Positions 1 through 8,789 of a stretch of 64,000 bases of DNA are shown here, piece by piece. The position numbers and the translations under genes were made by a program. The notes under the pieces were generated by a model. The model did no database searches. It saw nothing but the letters and a program-made list of their open reading frames with translations, and had not been told where the DNA came from. Position 1 is the first letter of the stretch. Every line of letters starts with the position of its first letter. The stretch is taken from assembly GCF_037546185.1 (NCBI RefSeq), contig NZ_JAWMWH010000001.1, positions 1,240,001 through 1,304,000 of the forward strand, in the 5' to 3' direction. Source of the stretch: Nicoliella lavandulae. GTDB lineage: Bacteria > Bacillota > Bacilli > Lactobacillales > Lactobacillaceae.

Positions 1-102
1 ATTAGTGGATCCAATGTACATCCCTGGTCGTTTACGAACGGCTTCTAGCCCCTCCAATACTTGAATGGAGGAATCATCATATTCTTGTTTTGATTTAGCC
101 AT
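1..102 (-). CDS. parE: DNA topoisomerase IV subunit B, N-terminal fragment (partial)
   Basis: The first 34 codons of a minus-strand gene that leaves the window at its left edge. The peptide starts MAKSKQEYDD and continues EGLEAVRKRPGMYIGST, the typical start of the GyrB/ParE ATPase (GHKL) domain. ParE with ParC decatenates daughter chromosomes. ParE is preferred over GyrB because the gene diverges from plsY, the usual parE-parC context in low-GC Firmicutes; GyrB cannot be fully excluded from 34 residues. The ATG at 102 follows a good AAAGGAG ribosome-binding site. A promoter and an SOS-box-like palindrome lie upstream. Confidence 0.85.
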   Translation of the reverse strand, partial: MAKSKQEYDDSSIQVLEGLEAVRKRPGMYIGSTN

Positions 103-143
103 TATGAGAAAACTCCTTTATCTTACAATCTACAATCTATATA

Positions 144-171
144 ATCATAACTTATTTATTTAACTTTGCAA
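144..171 (-). promoter_or_regulatory. parE promoter
   Basis: On the minus strand a TTGCAA -35 (166-171) and a TATGAT -10 (144-149) are separated by 16 bases. They sit about 40 bases upstream of the parE start. Assigned by eye. Confidence 0.6.
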
Positions 172-180
172 ATTTTTATT

Positions 181-194
181 CGAACAAACGTTCT
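181..194. promoter_or_regulatory. Putative LexA/DinR SOS box
   Basis: CGAACAAACGTTCT matches 13 of 14 positions of the Gram-positive DinR/LexA operator CGAACRNRYGTTYC. It lies about 10 bases upstream of the parE -35 and just upstream of the plsY -10, so a bound repressor could affect both divergent genes. The match is seen directly; binding is inferred. Confidence 0.6.
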
Positions 195-203
195 GATGGG
201 ATG

Positions 204-212
204 TGGTATAAT
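204..212 (+). promoter_or_regulatory. plsY extended -10 promoter
   Basis: TGGTATAAT (TGn plus TATAAT) lies 88 bases before the plsY start. No good -35 is visible; the corresponding position falls inside the SOS-box palindrome. Confidence 0.55.
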
Positions 213-299
213 AATTGAGTAATTAAAACAAATTTAAAATACTAGCAGGATTTGATTAGTCGCTAGTAATCGATTTTACCATTTACTGGGGGTTTCTTT

Positions 300-923
300 T
301 TGAAAATTACAGTCCTATTAATAATAGCATACTTACTAGGTTCCATTCCGAGCGGAATTTGGATCGGTAAATCTTTTTTCAATGTTGACGTTAGAAAGCA
401 TGGTTCTGGTAACATTGGAACTACGAATACATTTCGGGTCCTAGGTCCCATTGCAGGCTCGATCGTTTTGTTCATGGACATTGCTAAGGGATCACTGGCT
501 GCAGCATTGCCGTTGTTATTCAATATTAATTTTGGCAATATTCATTTGACCGAATTAATTTTTGGCTTGTTCGCAATCATTGGACATACCTTTTCCATCT
601 TTGACCGCTTTAAGGGTGGTAAGGCGGTAGCCACTAGTGCCGGGATGCTTTTGACCTATAATCCAATTTTGTTCATCTTAGCGACATTAGTATTGATCTT
701 AGTATTGTACTTAAGCAGTATGGTTAGTTTAGCTAGTTTGTGTACGTTCGTTTTCGTGACGATCGTAGCACTAGTTATCCATGATTATCTACTGGCGACC
801 ATCGCAATTATTCTAACCATCTTCGTGGCATACCGACACCGGCAAAATGTCGCTCGGATTATGCAGGGCAATGAGAACTTAGTCCACTTTGGGATTAAAT
901 ATAAGCATCAACAAAATCAATAG
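300..923 (+). CDS. plsY: Glycerol-3-phosphate acyltransferase PlsY
   Basis: A 207-residue integral membrane protein. PlsY transfers the acyl group from acyl-phosphate to glycerol-3-phosphate, the first committed step of phospholipid synthesis, with PlsX making the donor. Visible signatures are the N-terminal segment LLGSIPSG, the HGSGNIGTTN loop at residues 34-43, and GHTFSIFDRFKGGKA near residue 100, between several hydrophobic helices. Length is normal for the family. The start is TTG (300), preceded by a G-rich ribosome-binding site (CTGGGGG). The gene diverges from parE, a common Firmicute arrangement, and ends at a shared hairpin terminator. Confidence 0.95.
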   Translation: MKITVLLIIAYLLGSIPSGIWIGKSFFNVDVRKHGSGNIGTTNTFRVLGPIAGSIVLFMDIAKGSLAAALPLLFNINFGNIHLTELIFGLFAIIGHTFSIFDRFKGGKAVATSAGMLLTYNPILFILATLVLILVLYLSSMVSLASLCTFVFVTIVALVIHDYLLATIAIILTIFVAYRHRQNVARIMQGNENLVHFGIKYKHQQNQ

Positions 924-935
924 TCAAAATAATTA

Positions 936-967
936 AAGACGCTTACCAAATTGGTGAGCGTCTTTTT
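936..967. terminator. Bidirectional terminator between plsY and the aldose epimerase gene
   Basis: Near-perfect inverted repeat with arms AGACGCTTACCAA and TTGGTGAGCGTCT. It is flanked by T-rich sequence on the plus side and A-rich sequence on the other, so it can end both convergent transcripts. Confidence 0.8.
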
Positions 968-973
968 TACTAG

Positions 974-1855
974 TTAATAAACGGTGATGTCGTATTGAGC
1001 ATTGTAATGCTCACCCGCAGCTAGCTTATCAATGGCCTTTTTGTGCTGCAATTGGCCATCAGCATTTACATCATCAGCAATCCCCCACCATGGTTCGATA
1101 CACACGAATGGAGCATCCTTATCATACTGTGACCACAATCCAACGTACTTAGCATTGTTCGTCGTTAGTGTAACGCCATGCTCAAATTCATGGCGCTTAG
1201 CTTCAAAGGTAACTTTAACTGGTTGTTCATTTAAAGCTAAGATCACTGCATCGTCCTTAAAGAGGTCGCGTTCGATGGGCACTGGGGATGAAAAATCAAT
1301 TAATTTTTCATCTTTGGCAGCACTTAATGAGTTCTCTAGTGGGATTCGATCGAACTGCTTAGCTGGATCAACACTGATTTGATAGTCATCAAAGGCATGT
1401 GTTGATGAAAGAGGGATGTTGAATGCGGGATGAGCGCCCACAGAAAAGAACATTTCACGTTGGTCATTATTAATCACTGTTAAGTTGACCCTAACGGTCT
1501 GTTGATCAAGGGTATATTTAACTAGCAATGTAAAATCAAATGGAAACATTGTTTTAGTTTCTGAATCAGCAGTTAATGCCATGGTAATAGAATCATCTGT
1601 TTGTTCATGTAACTTAAATTCCATATCACGAGCAAACCCATGTTGTCCTAATGAATACTTTTGACCATTATATTCATATTGGTCATTTTTTAGGCGACCA
1701 ACGATTGGAAATAAAACGGGTGCATGCCGCCCCCAAAACCGACTGTCAGCTTGCCAAAGATATTCAATGCCATTGGCACCCTTAACACTGCTTAATTCAG
1801 CACCTTTCGAATTAACCTGAATTGTTAATTGACCATTTGATAAAGTGAATACCAT
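974..1855 (-). CDS. Aldose 1-epimerase family protein (LacX/GalM-like)
   Basis: A 293-residue galactose-mutarotase-fold protein. Such enzymes interconvert alpha and beta anomers of hexoses or act on related sugars; the LacX-like subgroup has no firmly fixed substrate. Candidate active-site residues are H72 with R76 (QHGFARD), H142 (GAHPAFN) and E254 (CIEPWWG), matching the His/His/Glu layout of mutarotases. No signal peptide, so cytoplasmic. It follows hslU on the same strand after a 77-base gap and is probably transcribed partly from its own promoter. The exact substrate cannot be read from the sequence. Confidence 0.85.
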   Translation of the reverse strand: MVFTLSNGQLTIQVNSKGAELSSVKGANGIEYLWQADSRFWGRHAPVLFPIVGRLKNDQYEYNGQKYSLGQHGFARDMEFKLHEQTDDSITMALTADSETKTMFPFDFTLLVKYTLDQQTVRVNLTVINNDQREMFFSVGAHPAFNIPLSSTHAFDDYQISVDPAKQFDRIPLENSLSAAKDEKLIDFSSPVPIERDLFKDDAVILALNEQPVKVTFEAKRHEFEHGVTLTTNNAKYVGLWSQYDKDAPFVCIEPWWGIADDVNADGQLQHKKAIDKLAAGEHYNAQYDITVY

Positions 1856-1932
1856 GCTATCATCCTCATCTATACTTAGAATTATAAATCTATTCTAGCA
1901 AAAAAATCGGATTAAATCACTAAAATGGTTAA

Positions 1933-3351
1933 TTAAAGGATGAATTGAGATAGATTTTGATCCTTGGCTAAGTGGCCGACCTTTTCTTCAACATAGTGTT
2001 CGGTAATGGTAATATCACCCATTTCCATGTCTGGGCCTTCAAATAATAGGTCTTCTAATAGTTTTTCTAAAATTGTGTGTAATCTTCTAGCTCCGATGTT
2101 TTGAACATCCCGGTTAACATTAAATGCAATTTCAGCGATTTTTTGGATTGATTCAATGGTGAAGGTCACCTTAATGTTATCAGTTCCAATCAGCGCAATG
2201 TATTGCTTAATCAAGGCATTATTAGGCTTAGTCAAGATATTGACAAAATCTTCTTTCGTCAATGAATCTAGTTCAACTCGAATTGGGAACCGCCCTTGTA
2301 ATTCAGCAATTAAATCACTAGGCTTACTTTCAGCGAATGCACCGGAAGCAATGAATAACATGTGGCTAGTATCAACCAATCCATACTTAGTATTAACGTT
2401 GGATCCTTCAACGATTGGTAAAATATCTCTTTGAACTCCTTCACGAGATACTTCCCCCTTGTTCTTAGATTGACCTCCAACAATTTTATCAATTTCATCA
2501 ATAAAAATGATTCCAGTATTTTGAGCGCGGTCAATGGCTTCACGATAAATATCAGCATCATTAACTAATTTTTCGGACTCTTCTCTGATCAATACATCCC
2601 GGGCTTCAGAAACCTTTAGATGAGCTTGAATTTTGCGCTTAGGCAACATGTTACCGAGCGTATCGTTTAAATCAATCCCCATTTGGCCTAGCATATTGTT
2701 TTGCTTAGAAACTGATTGTTTAGGATCGTCCATATCAATTGTAACCATTTTATCTTCTAGTTGGCCTAGTTCTAATTGCTTAAGGACTTGTGCTCGTTTA
2801 GCTTTAACTTCATCACTAACTGGTTCAGGTTTAGGTTGTTCTAAATTATCTGGCATTTGGCCCTTTTGTAATTTATTTAGCATGTCCATCATGCTCTTCA
2901 TTTCATTGGTTTGGTTCTTCTTTTGATTATCATCTGGAACTAATAACTCAGCTAAGCGTTCGTTAGCTTGCTGTTCAGCTTGTCCAGCAACGTCTTTAAA
3001 CCGTTCTGCTTTAACCGTTTGAACTGCGTTTTCAACTAAGTCCCGCACCATTGATTCTACATCACCACCAACGTAACCCACTTCAGTGAACTTAGTTGCT
3101 TCTACCTTCACGAATGGGGCGTTAACGATTTTAGCCAATCTTCTAGCGATTTCGGTCTTCCCGACCCCGGTTGGTCCGATCATTAAAATGTTCTTAGGGG
3201 TAATATCTTCTTGCATTGCTTTTGATAAATGCATTCTACGGTATCGATTGCGTAATGCAACGGCAACGGCCTTCTTAGCATCATTTTGACCAATGATGTA
3301 TTCATTTAGTTCTTTAACAATTTGTTTTGGGGTCTTATCGATTGCTTCCAT
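1933..3351 (-). CDS. hslU: HslU, ATPase subunit of the HslVU protease
   Basis: A 472-residue AAA+ unfoldase (ClpY). It forms a hexamer that unfolds substrates and feeds them into HslV. Walker A is GPTGVGKT at residues 59-66 and Walker B is IIFIDEID at 281-288. Residues of roughly 110-245 are the variable, charged I-domain, and the GARRLHTILEKLLEDLLFEGP-type C-terminal region carries sensor 2. It ends in a hydrophobic tail (LSQFIL) like the HslV-docking tail of the family. The ATG follows GAGGAGG. It lies 15 bases downstream of hslV, so the two are surely co-transcribed. Confidence 0.97.
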   Translation of the reverse strand: MEAIDKTPKQIVKELNEYIIGQNDAKKAVAVALRNRYRRMHLSKAMQEDITPKNILMIGPTGVGKTEIARRLAKIVNAPFVKVEATKFTEVGYVGGDVESMVRDLVENAVQTVKAERFKDVAGQAEQQANERLAELLVPDDNQKKNQTNEMKSMMDMLNKLQKGQMPDNLEQPKPEPVSDEVKAKRAQVLKQLELGQLEDKMVTIDMDDPKQSVSKQNNMLGQMGIDLNDTLGNMLPKRKIQAHLKVSEARDVLIREESEKLVNDADIYREAIDRAQNTGIIFIDEIDKIVGGQSKNKGEVSREGVQRDILPIVEGSNVNTKYGLVDTSHMLFIASGAFAESKPSDLIAELQGRFPIRVELDSLTKEDFVNILTKPNNALIKQYIALIGTDNIKVTFTIESIQKIAEIAFNVNRDVQNIGARRLHTILEKLLEDLLFEGPDMEMGDITITEHYVEEKVGHLAKDQNLSQFIL

Positions 3352-3366
3352 GTAAATCCTCCTCGA

Positions 3367-3909
3367 TTATAATTCTTCTGAAATAATATTATGATTAGTA
3401 AAGATATCAATACTACCAGCAATATCAATAGCAGCTGTTGCAATTTCTCTAGCTGACATGTCTTGAGCATGATGTTTCATACCCATTGCAGCTGCTAATG
3501 CGAAATTACCACCAGAGCCAATTGCTAGGATATCATCATCTGGCTCAATTACTTCACCAGAACCAGATACTAATAATAGGTCCTTCTTATCAGCAACGAT
3601 CAACAAAGCTTCTAGCTTTTGTAAGGCTTGATCACCACGCCATTCTTGTGCCAACTTAACGGCAGCTTGTTTCAAGTTTCCACTGTATTCCTTTAATTTA
3701 CCTTCAAACTTAGATTCCAAATTAAAGGCATCGGCAACGCTTCCAGCAAATCCAACGGCTACCTTGCCATCATAAATCTTTCTGACCTTGTGAGCGGTCC
3801 CCTTCATAATTACTTTTTCACCCATTGTTACTTGGCCATCCCCGGCCATTGCAATGTGTCCGTTGTGTCTTACTGCACAAATTGTGGTTGCATCAAATTT
3901 TACTGTCAT
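3367..3909 (-). CDS. hslV: HslV, peptidase subunit of the HslVU protease
   Basis: A 180-residue proteasome-beta-like threonine peptidase (ClpQ). Homology to other HslV proteins places the catalytic N-terminal threonine at T8: the sequence runs MTVKFDA then TTICAVRHNGHIAMAGDGQ. A seven-residue leader must therefore be removed before the nucleophile is free, rather than just the initiator Met. The GSGG stretch and the C-terminal region are normal for the family. The ATG has an AAGGAG ribosome-binding site. It sits between xerC (upstream) and hslU, the conserved Firmicute xerC-hslV-hslU order; codY, often next in bacilli, is not here. Confidence 0.96.
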   Translation of the reverse strand: MTVKFDATTICAVRHNGHIAMAGDGQVTMGEKVIMKGTAHKVRKIYDGKVAVGFAGSVADAFNLESKFEGKLKEYSGNLKQAAVKLAQEWRGDQALQKLEALLIVADKKDLLLVSGSGEVIEPDDDILAIGSGGNFALAAAMGMKHHAQDMSAREIATAAIDIAGSIDIFTNHNIISEEL

Positions 3910-3924
3910 TTTAAATCTCCTTAT

Positions 3925-4836
3925 CTAATTATCAGAACGTGGGAAAAACTTATCATAATTTTTTAGTAGATTTTCCTTTGTAATGTGGGTATAAATCTGG
4001 GTCGTAGATAAACTGCTATGGCCCAGTAATTCTTGAACACTTCTTAAGTCCGCACCGTTGTTGAGCATTTCAGTAGCGAACGTGTGACGAAACATATGCG
4101 GATAGATATTACTATCTAGTGAGCTATTTTTCAAGACTGCATCTAAAATATATTCAATTCCACGAGCAGTTAATGGGTTGCCGATATGATTAATAAATAA
4201 GTAATCATGCTGACGATGATATTTATTCATAATTGGTCGACGCGCTTTTCTAATGTATACAACTAATGCTTGGTATGTTTCGTGGCTAAACGGAACATAC
4301 CGTTGTTTATTCCCCTTACCAATTACGTCCATGATCAAATTATCAAAATCAATTTTCGTAAGAGTCAGATTAGCACATTCACTTACCCGTAACCCGGTAC
4401 TAAATAGTACTTCTAGTATAGCAAGATTTCGTGGAATTAAGGCTTCATTAGTTCCATTTCGTGCGGACTTAAACAATTCTTTAATCTCATTCGGATATAA
4501 AAATTTGGGAAGGCGATTCGCCTTCTTTTTTAAATGAATATATTCGAACGGTTGCTTCTCAGCTAAATCATTTTTAATTAAATAGTTGTAAAAGGAGCGA
4601 ATTGAAGAAATCTTACGTAAGATGGTATTTCGTTCATCGTGTTTATGATTCAAATAATTTAAGTAATTTTCAACATCAATTTCATTGGCATCTAAAAGTG
4701 AGCGTTCTTGTTTACCAACAACTATTTTTTGATATTCATTTAAATCATTGATATATGCACGAATGGTTTCAGTTGAGTATTGCTTTTCAATTTGAATGTG
4801 TTCAATGAATTTGTTGATTAGTTCTTTGTTTTTCAT
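3925..4836 (-). CDS. xerC: Tyrosine recombinase XerC
   Basis: A 303-residue site-specific recombinase that resolves chromosome dimers at dif together with XerD. The N-terminal SAM-like core-binding domain spans about residues 5-90. The catalytic domain keeps the full set: R150 (TGLR), K174 (GKGNK), H247 and R250 (HMFRH), H273 (LLGH), and nucleophile Y282 (IYTH). The location next to hslVU and topA is the usual one for xerC rather than xerD; xerD is at 27.1 kb. It lies 77 bases downstream of topA, with a weak hairpin between them. Confidence 0.95.
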   Translation of the reverse strand: MKNKELINKFIEHIQIEKQYSTETIRAYINDLNEYQKIVVGKQERSLLDANEIDVENYLNYLNHKHDERNTILRKISSIRSFYNYLIKNDLAEKQPFEYIHLKKKANRLPKFLYPNEIKELFKSARNGTNEALIPRNLAILEVLFSTGLRVSECANLTLTKIDFDNLIMDVIGKGNKQRYVPFSHETYQALVVYIRKARRPIMNKYHRQHDYLFINHIGNPLTARGIEYILDAVLKNSSLDSNIYPHMFRHTFATEMLNNGADLRSVQELLGHSSLSTTQIYTHITKENLLKNYDKFFPRSDN

Positions 4837-4882
4837 TTTTTCACCTTGGTTAAAGTAAAATAATACGAATTACGATTAAAAT

Positions 4883-4901
4883 AAAAAGGAATTACCTTTT
4901 T
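4883..4901 (-). terminator. Weak terminator-like hairpin after topA
   Basis: Arms AAAAAGG and CCTTTTT around a five-base loop, followed on the minus strand by further T residues. It is very AT-rich, so read-through into xerC is likely. Confidence 0.4.
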
Positions 4902-4913
4902 AGATAATACCCT

Positions 4914-7019
4914 TTATTTTTGTACTGGTTCTTCATAATCACCATTTGGACAAACGACTTGAACGCCGCCCTTAATTTTCTTTTCAACTAGGAAGTGACC
5001 ATCTCGTGGACAGTCACGGCCTACTGGTTTATCCCAGGTAACGAAGTCACACTCAGGATATCTAGAACAACCATAAAAGATCCGGTTCTTCTTTGATTTC
5101 CGTTCGATGACCTGACCCTTCTTACACTTAGGACAAGTAACCCCAATTTCTTTGACGATTGCTTGTGTATTACGACAATCTGGGAAACGAGAACAAGCGT
5201 AAAACTTACCATAGCGCCCCATTTTTATTACCATTGGCGCTCCACAGATTTCACAATTAAAGCCAGCCGGTTCATCTTTAATTTGAATACTTTCCATGGT
5301 CGTTTCAGCATGCTTAACCTCTTTGGAAAATGGTTCATAGAATTGATCAATCACTTTGACCCAATTTTGCTTAGCTTCTTCGATTTCATCTAACTTGGAT
5401 TCTAAATCAGCCGTAAAATCAATATTGATGATATCTGGGAAGTACTCTTCAATAATATCATTAACGATTTCACCTAATTCGGTCGGTTCAAAGCGCCGGC
5501 CCACAAACTTAACGTAGTAGCGCTTTTGAATCGTCCCTAGGGTTGGTGCGTACGTAGAGGGCCGACCCACACCATTTTCTTCTAAGGCTTTGATCAAATT
5601 AGCTTCACTGTACCGAGCAGGTGGTTGCGTAAAGTGTTGATCTGGATTGGTCTTTGTTAACTTAGCATGATCACCTTCGTTTAAATCTGGTAGATCATTA
5701 TCTTTTTCACGCGTTCCATAGACCTTTAAGAACCCAGGGAACTTCAGTTTAGATCCGTTAGCTCTAAATTTAACCCCATTTTGTTCTAGATCAACAGTCA
5801 TCGTATCCATTACTGCTGGGGTCATTTGACTCGCCATGAACCGCGACCAAATCAATTGATATAGTCTAAACTGATCACGATTCAAGTATTCTTTAACGCT
5901 ATCCGGGGTCCGGAAAATTGAAGTTGGTCGAATGGCTTCATGGGCATCTTGCGCCCCTTCCGGTAGTTTACCCTTTAGTGGCTTGTTGGCCGCATACTCT
6001 TCCCCATAGTTTTCATGCAAGAACGTGGCTGCTTCATGCTTTGCAATTGCAGAGATTCTAGTCGAATCAGTCCGCATATAGGTAATTAGCCCTTGATTGC
6101 CTTCCTTACCTAAATGAATTCCTTCATATAGTTGTTGGGCAGCCATCATAGTCTTACCAGTTCTAAACTTTAGCTGTTTATTGGCAACCTGTTGCATTGT
6201 ACTAGTGGTAAACGGTTGTTGGGGTTGGCGCTTACGTTCCCGGCGTTTAACACTCGTAATATCAAAATCTGCGTCACGGTCTAGCTTGCCTAATACGGAT
6301 TGGACTTCATCATTATTGTGTAATGCTGCCTTCTTCCCGTCAATGCCATAGAAACTGGCTGCAAACTTAGCTCGGCCCTTTTTAAAGTCACTGTCAATTG
6401 TCCAGTACTCTTCGGGCACGAATTTTCTAATTTCACGTTCACGTTGAATGATCAACCATAGCGCGATCGATTGAACCCGACCGGCACTAAGGCCCTTTTT
6501 AACCTTCTTCCACAATAGTGGTGAAATTGAATATCCCACAAGGCGGTCTAAGATACGCCGTGCTTGTTGGGCATCCACTAAGTTCATGTCAATGCTACGG
6601 GGATGGTTAAAGGCTTCTTTAACGGCATCCTTAGTAATTTCATGAAAAGCCACCCGATTATTATCGTTAATATCTAACCCTAATAGGTGGGATAAATGCC
6701 AAGCAATCGATTCTCCTTCACGGTCCGGGTCAGATGCTAAGTAGATGGCCTTTGCCTTTTTAGCTTCCGAACGGAGCATCTTAATCGTATCACCTTTACC
6801 ACGAATTGAGATGTAGTGGGGTTCAAAGTTATTTTCAATGTCCACTCCCATCTTACTCTTTGGTAGGTCCCGAATATGCCCCTTACTTGCGATCACTCGA
6901 TAGGTGCGACCTAAATATTTTTCAATTGTTTTTGCTTTCGCTGGTGATTCAACAATCACCAATTTTTTCTTAACTGTTCGTTTACGTTTCGATTTGGAAC
7001 TCTTTGTCTTTGTAGTCAT
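4914..7019 (-). CDS. topA: DNA topoisomerase I
   Basis: A type IA topoisomerase of about 701 residues that relaxes negative supercoils. The TOPRIM domain starts at KLVIVESPAKAKTIEKYLG (about residue 19) and contains DPDREGE near residue 100. The nucleophile is Y314 in GLITYMRTDST. The C-terminus carries two clear four-cysteine zinc ribbons (CEICGAPM...CSRFPDC and CPKCKKG...CSRYPEC) and a third, degenerate one. The ATG at 7019 is preferred over an in-frame TTG five codons upstream, because GAGGG sits 8 bases before the ATG and overlaps the TTG. It lies downstream of dprA, the classic dprA-topA pair. Confidence 0.97.
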   Translation of the reverse strand: MTTKTKSSKSKRKRTVKKKLVIVESPAKAKTIEKYLGRTYRVIASKGHIRDLPKSKMGVDIENNFEPHYISIRGKGDTIKMLRSEAKKAKAIYLASDPDREGESIAWHLSHLLGLDINDNNRVAFHEITKDAVKEAFNHPRSIDMNLVDAQQARRILDRLVGYSISPLLWKKVKKGLSAGRVQSIALWLIIQREREIRKFVPEEYWTIDSDFKKGRAKFAASFYGIDGKKAALHNNDEVQSVLGKLDRDADFDITSVKRRERKRQPQQPFTTSTMQQVANKQLKFRTGKTMMAAQQLYEGIHLGKEGNQGLITYMRTDSTRISAIAKHEAATFLHENYGEEYAANKPLKGKLPEGAQDAHEAIRPTSIFRTPDSVKEYLNRDQFRLYQLIWSRFMASQMTPAVMDTMTVDLEQNGVKFRANGSKLKFPGFLKVYGTREKDNDLPDLNEGDHAKLTKTNPDQHFTQPPARYSEANLIKALEENGVGRPSTYAPTLGTIQKRYYVKFVGRRFEPTELGEIVNDIIEEYFPDIINIDFTADLESKLDEIEEAKQNWVKVIDQFYEPFSKEVKHAETTMESIQIKDEPAGFNCEICGAPMVIKMGRYGKFYACSRFPDCRNTQAIVKEIGVTCPKCKKGQVIERKSKKNRIFYGCSRYPECDFVTWDKPVGRDCPRDGHFLVEKKIKGGVQVVCPNGDYEEPVQK

Positions 7020-7098
7020 TAAATAATCCCTCAATCAAATTATTCATTTTTTTCGATAAATCTCTCACATAATATTGCAGTTAAGTGAATGTGTCAAA

Positions 7099-7977
7099 TT
7101 AAAAATCTTCTAAAACGTCATCAGCAGTCAAAATTGGCTTGGCACCTTCAGCAATTAATTCATTGCATCCCACCGACAGTGGATGCCCAATGGGGCCCGG
7201 GATTGCCATCACGTTTCGATTGTTTTGTAACGCTAGGTTTGCGGTGATCAAACTCCCCGATTGCTTAGCGGCTTCCACAATAATAATATTATGAATCAAC
7301 CCAGCAATAATGCGATTGCGTTCTAAGAAGTGATGCTTTCGCACACTCACCCCTAGTGGATATTCAGTCAATAATAAATGTGAATGGGCAATCATTGCCT
7401 GTAAATTAACGTTACTCCGGGGATAACAATAGTCTAAACCGGTCCCAATTACAGCAATGGTCTTACCACCATTTTTCATTGTTAACTCATGACTAAGTCC
7501 ATCAACGCCCATTGCTAGCCCAGATACAGTGACGATTTGATGTTGGATCAACGGCGGTAAAATGGACTGAATCGCAATTCTAGCGTAATTCGAATTACGA
7601 CGACTTCCGACCATGCCCAATAGCTTATGCTTCGTTAACCCTAAGTTTCCCTGATAGAACAATACTACTGGTGGAAACGCAATTTCTAATAATAATGCCG
7701 GATAGTCGGCATCCAAAATGGTCGTATATTGACACATTTGTTCATTTAGTACAATATCTGATTCTATCTGTGCACTTAAAAAACTAGCTTTAAACTGTGC
7801 TTGGTTACTCTTACGAATTTGGGCAATCCTTATCAGGTCATCAACTGTTAAATCAACCGCTTGTGTTGCTGATTTAATGGCTAATTGATTAATCATCCAC
7901 TGATAAACACGATTTTCACCACGGAAACTAATTCCCCGACAAATTCTTAACTTTAATAATAATCTTCTTGCTTGCAT
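7099..7977 (-). CDS. dprA: DNA processing protein DprA
   Basis: A RecA-loading, single-strand-DNA-binding protein that protects incoming DNA during natural transformation. The Rossmann-like core shows GMVGSRRNSNYA, SGLAMGVDGLSHE and AVIGTGLDYCYPR, then EYPLGV and RNRIIAGL, all DprA hallmarks. The protein is about 292 residues from the ATG at 7977, which has AAGGGATGG six bases upstream; an in-frame start 12 codons earlier has no comparable site. It lies between rnhB and topA. Presence of dprA alone does not prove competence: no com genes are in the window. Confidence 0.95.
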   Translation of the reverse strand: MQARRLLLKLRICRGISFRGENRVYQWMINQLAIKSATQAVDLTVDDLIRIAQIRKSNQAQFKASFLSAQIESDIVLNEQMCQYTTILDADYPALLLEIAFPPVVLFYQGNLGLTKHKLLGMVGSRRNSNYARIAIQSILPPLIQHQIVTVSGLAMGVDGLSHELTMKNGGKTIAVIGTGLDYCYPRSNVNLQAMIAHSHLLLTEYPLGVSVRKHHFLERNRIIAGLIHNIIIVEAAKQSGSLITANLALQNNRNVMAIPGPIGHPLSVGCNELIAEGAKPILTADDVLEDF

Positions 7978-8018
7978 ATCAATCCATCCCTTCGATTTAA
8001 GAAAGATACGCAAACTAA

Positions 8019-8789
8019 TTATTTTTCCATTATTTTTTTGACGGGGGCAAAACTAATTCGATGAATTGGTGTGGCACCATATTGTTTTAATGCTGCCAGA
8101 TGCTTGGCAGTCCCATATCCGGCGTTATGGGGAAAGTCATATTCTGGATATTGAAGTGCATATTCATCCATTAAATGATCACGATAGACCTTAGCCAAGA
8201 TGCTAGCCGCAGACACTGAAATACTTTTGGCATCCCCCTTGATCAAACGGGTCTGTGGAATGGGGACATCAATTTGCATTGCATCCACAATGATGTGTTC
8301 TGCTGGAATCATTAGTCCATTGACCGCATCTTTCATTGCTAATCGCGTTGCCTCATAAATATTGACATCATCAATTACGTGACTATCCTGTACGCCAATG
8401 CTAGTAGCCAATGCTGCGTCCTTGATCAATGGTGCCAATTCAGCCCGTTTTGCAGGCGTTAGTTGTTTTGAATCATTAACCGCTAATAGATCAAAGTCAG
8501 CCGGGATGATTGCCGCTGCTGCCACTACGGGCCCAGCTAAAGGCCCCCGACCCACTTCATCTACTCCTGCCACATATCGAACACCTTGATGCCATAATTC
8601 ACGTTCATAGTGAAATCGGGCTTGAAAAGCGGCTCGTTGATCAATTAGTGCTTGGATTTGCTTCAGACGTTGCTTTAAAGCTGATTGTACCCCTTTGCGT
8701 GGATCTGATTTTAATTGTACTAATCGTTCATCATTTTTAGACGTAATTCTCGCTAACTCGGCTTTGATCTCTTTAATTGTCTTCGTCAT
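8019..8789 (-). CDS. rnhB: Ribonuclease HII
   Basis: A 256-residue RNase HII, which cleaves RNA in RNA/DNA hybrids and starts removal of misincorporated ribonucleotides. The signature GVDEVGRGPLAGP gives catalytic D77 and E78, and the later IIVDAMQ and SVSAASILAKVYRD segments supply the rest of the active site. The roughly 70-residue N-terminal extension is common in Firmicute members. The start lies inside the end of rbgA (17-base overlap), which suggests translational coupling; rbgA-rnhB is a conserved pair. Confidence 0.96.
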   Translation of the reverse strand: MTKTIKEIKAELARITSKNDERLVQLKSDPRKGVQSALKQRLKQIQALIDQRAAFQARFHYERELWHQGVRYVAGVDEVGRGPLAGPVVAAAAIIPADFDLLAVNDSKQLTPAKRAELAPLIKDAALATSIGVQDSHVIDDVNIYEATRLAMKDAVNGLMIPAEHIIVDAMQIDVPIPQTRLIKGDAKSISVSAASILAKVYRDHLMDEYALQYPEYDFPHNAGYGTAKHLAALKQYGATPIHRISFAPVKKIMEK

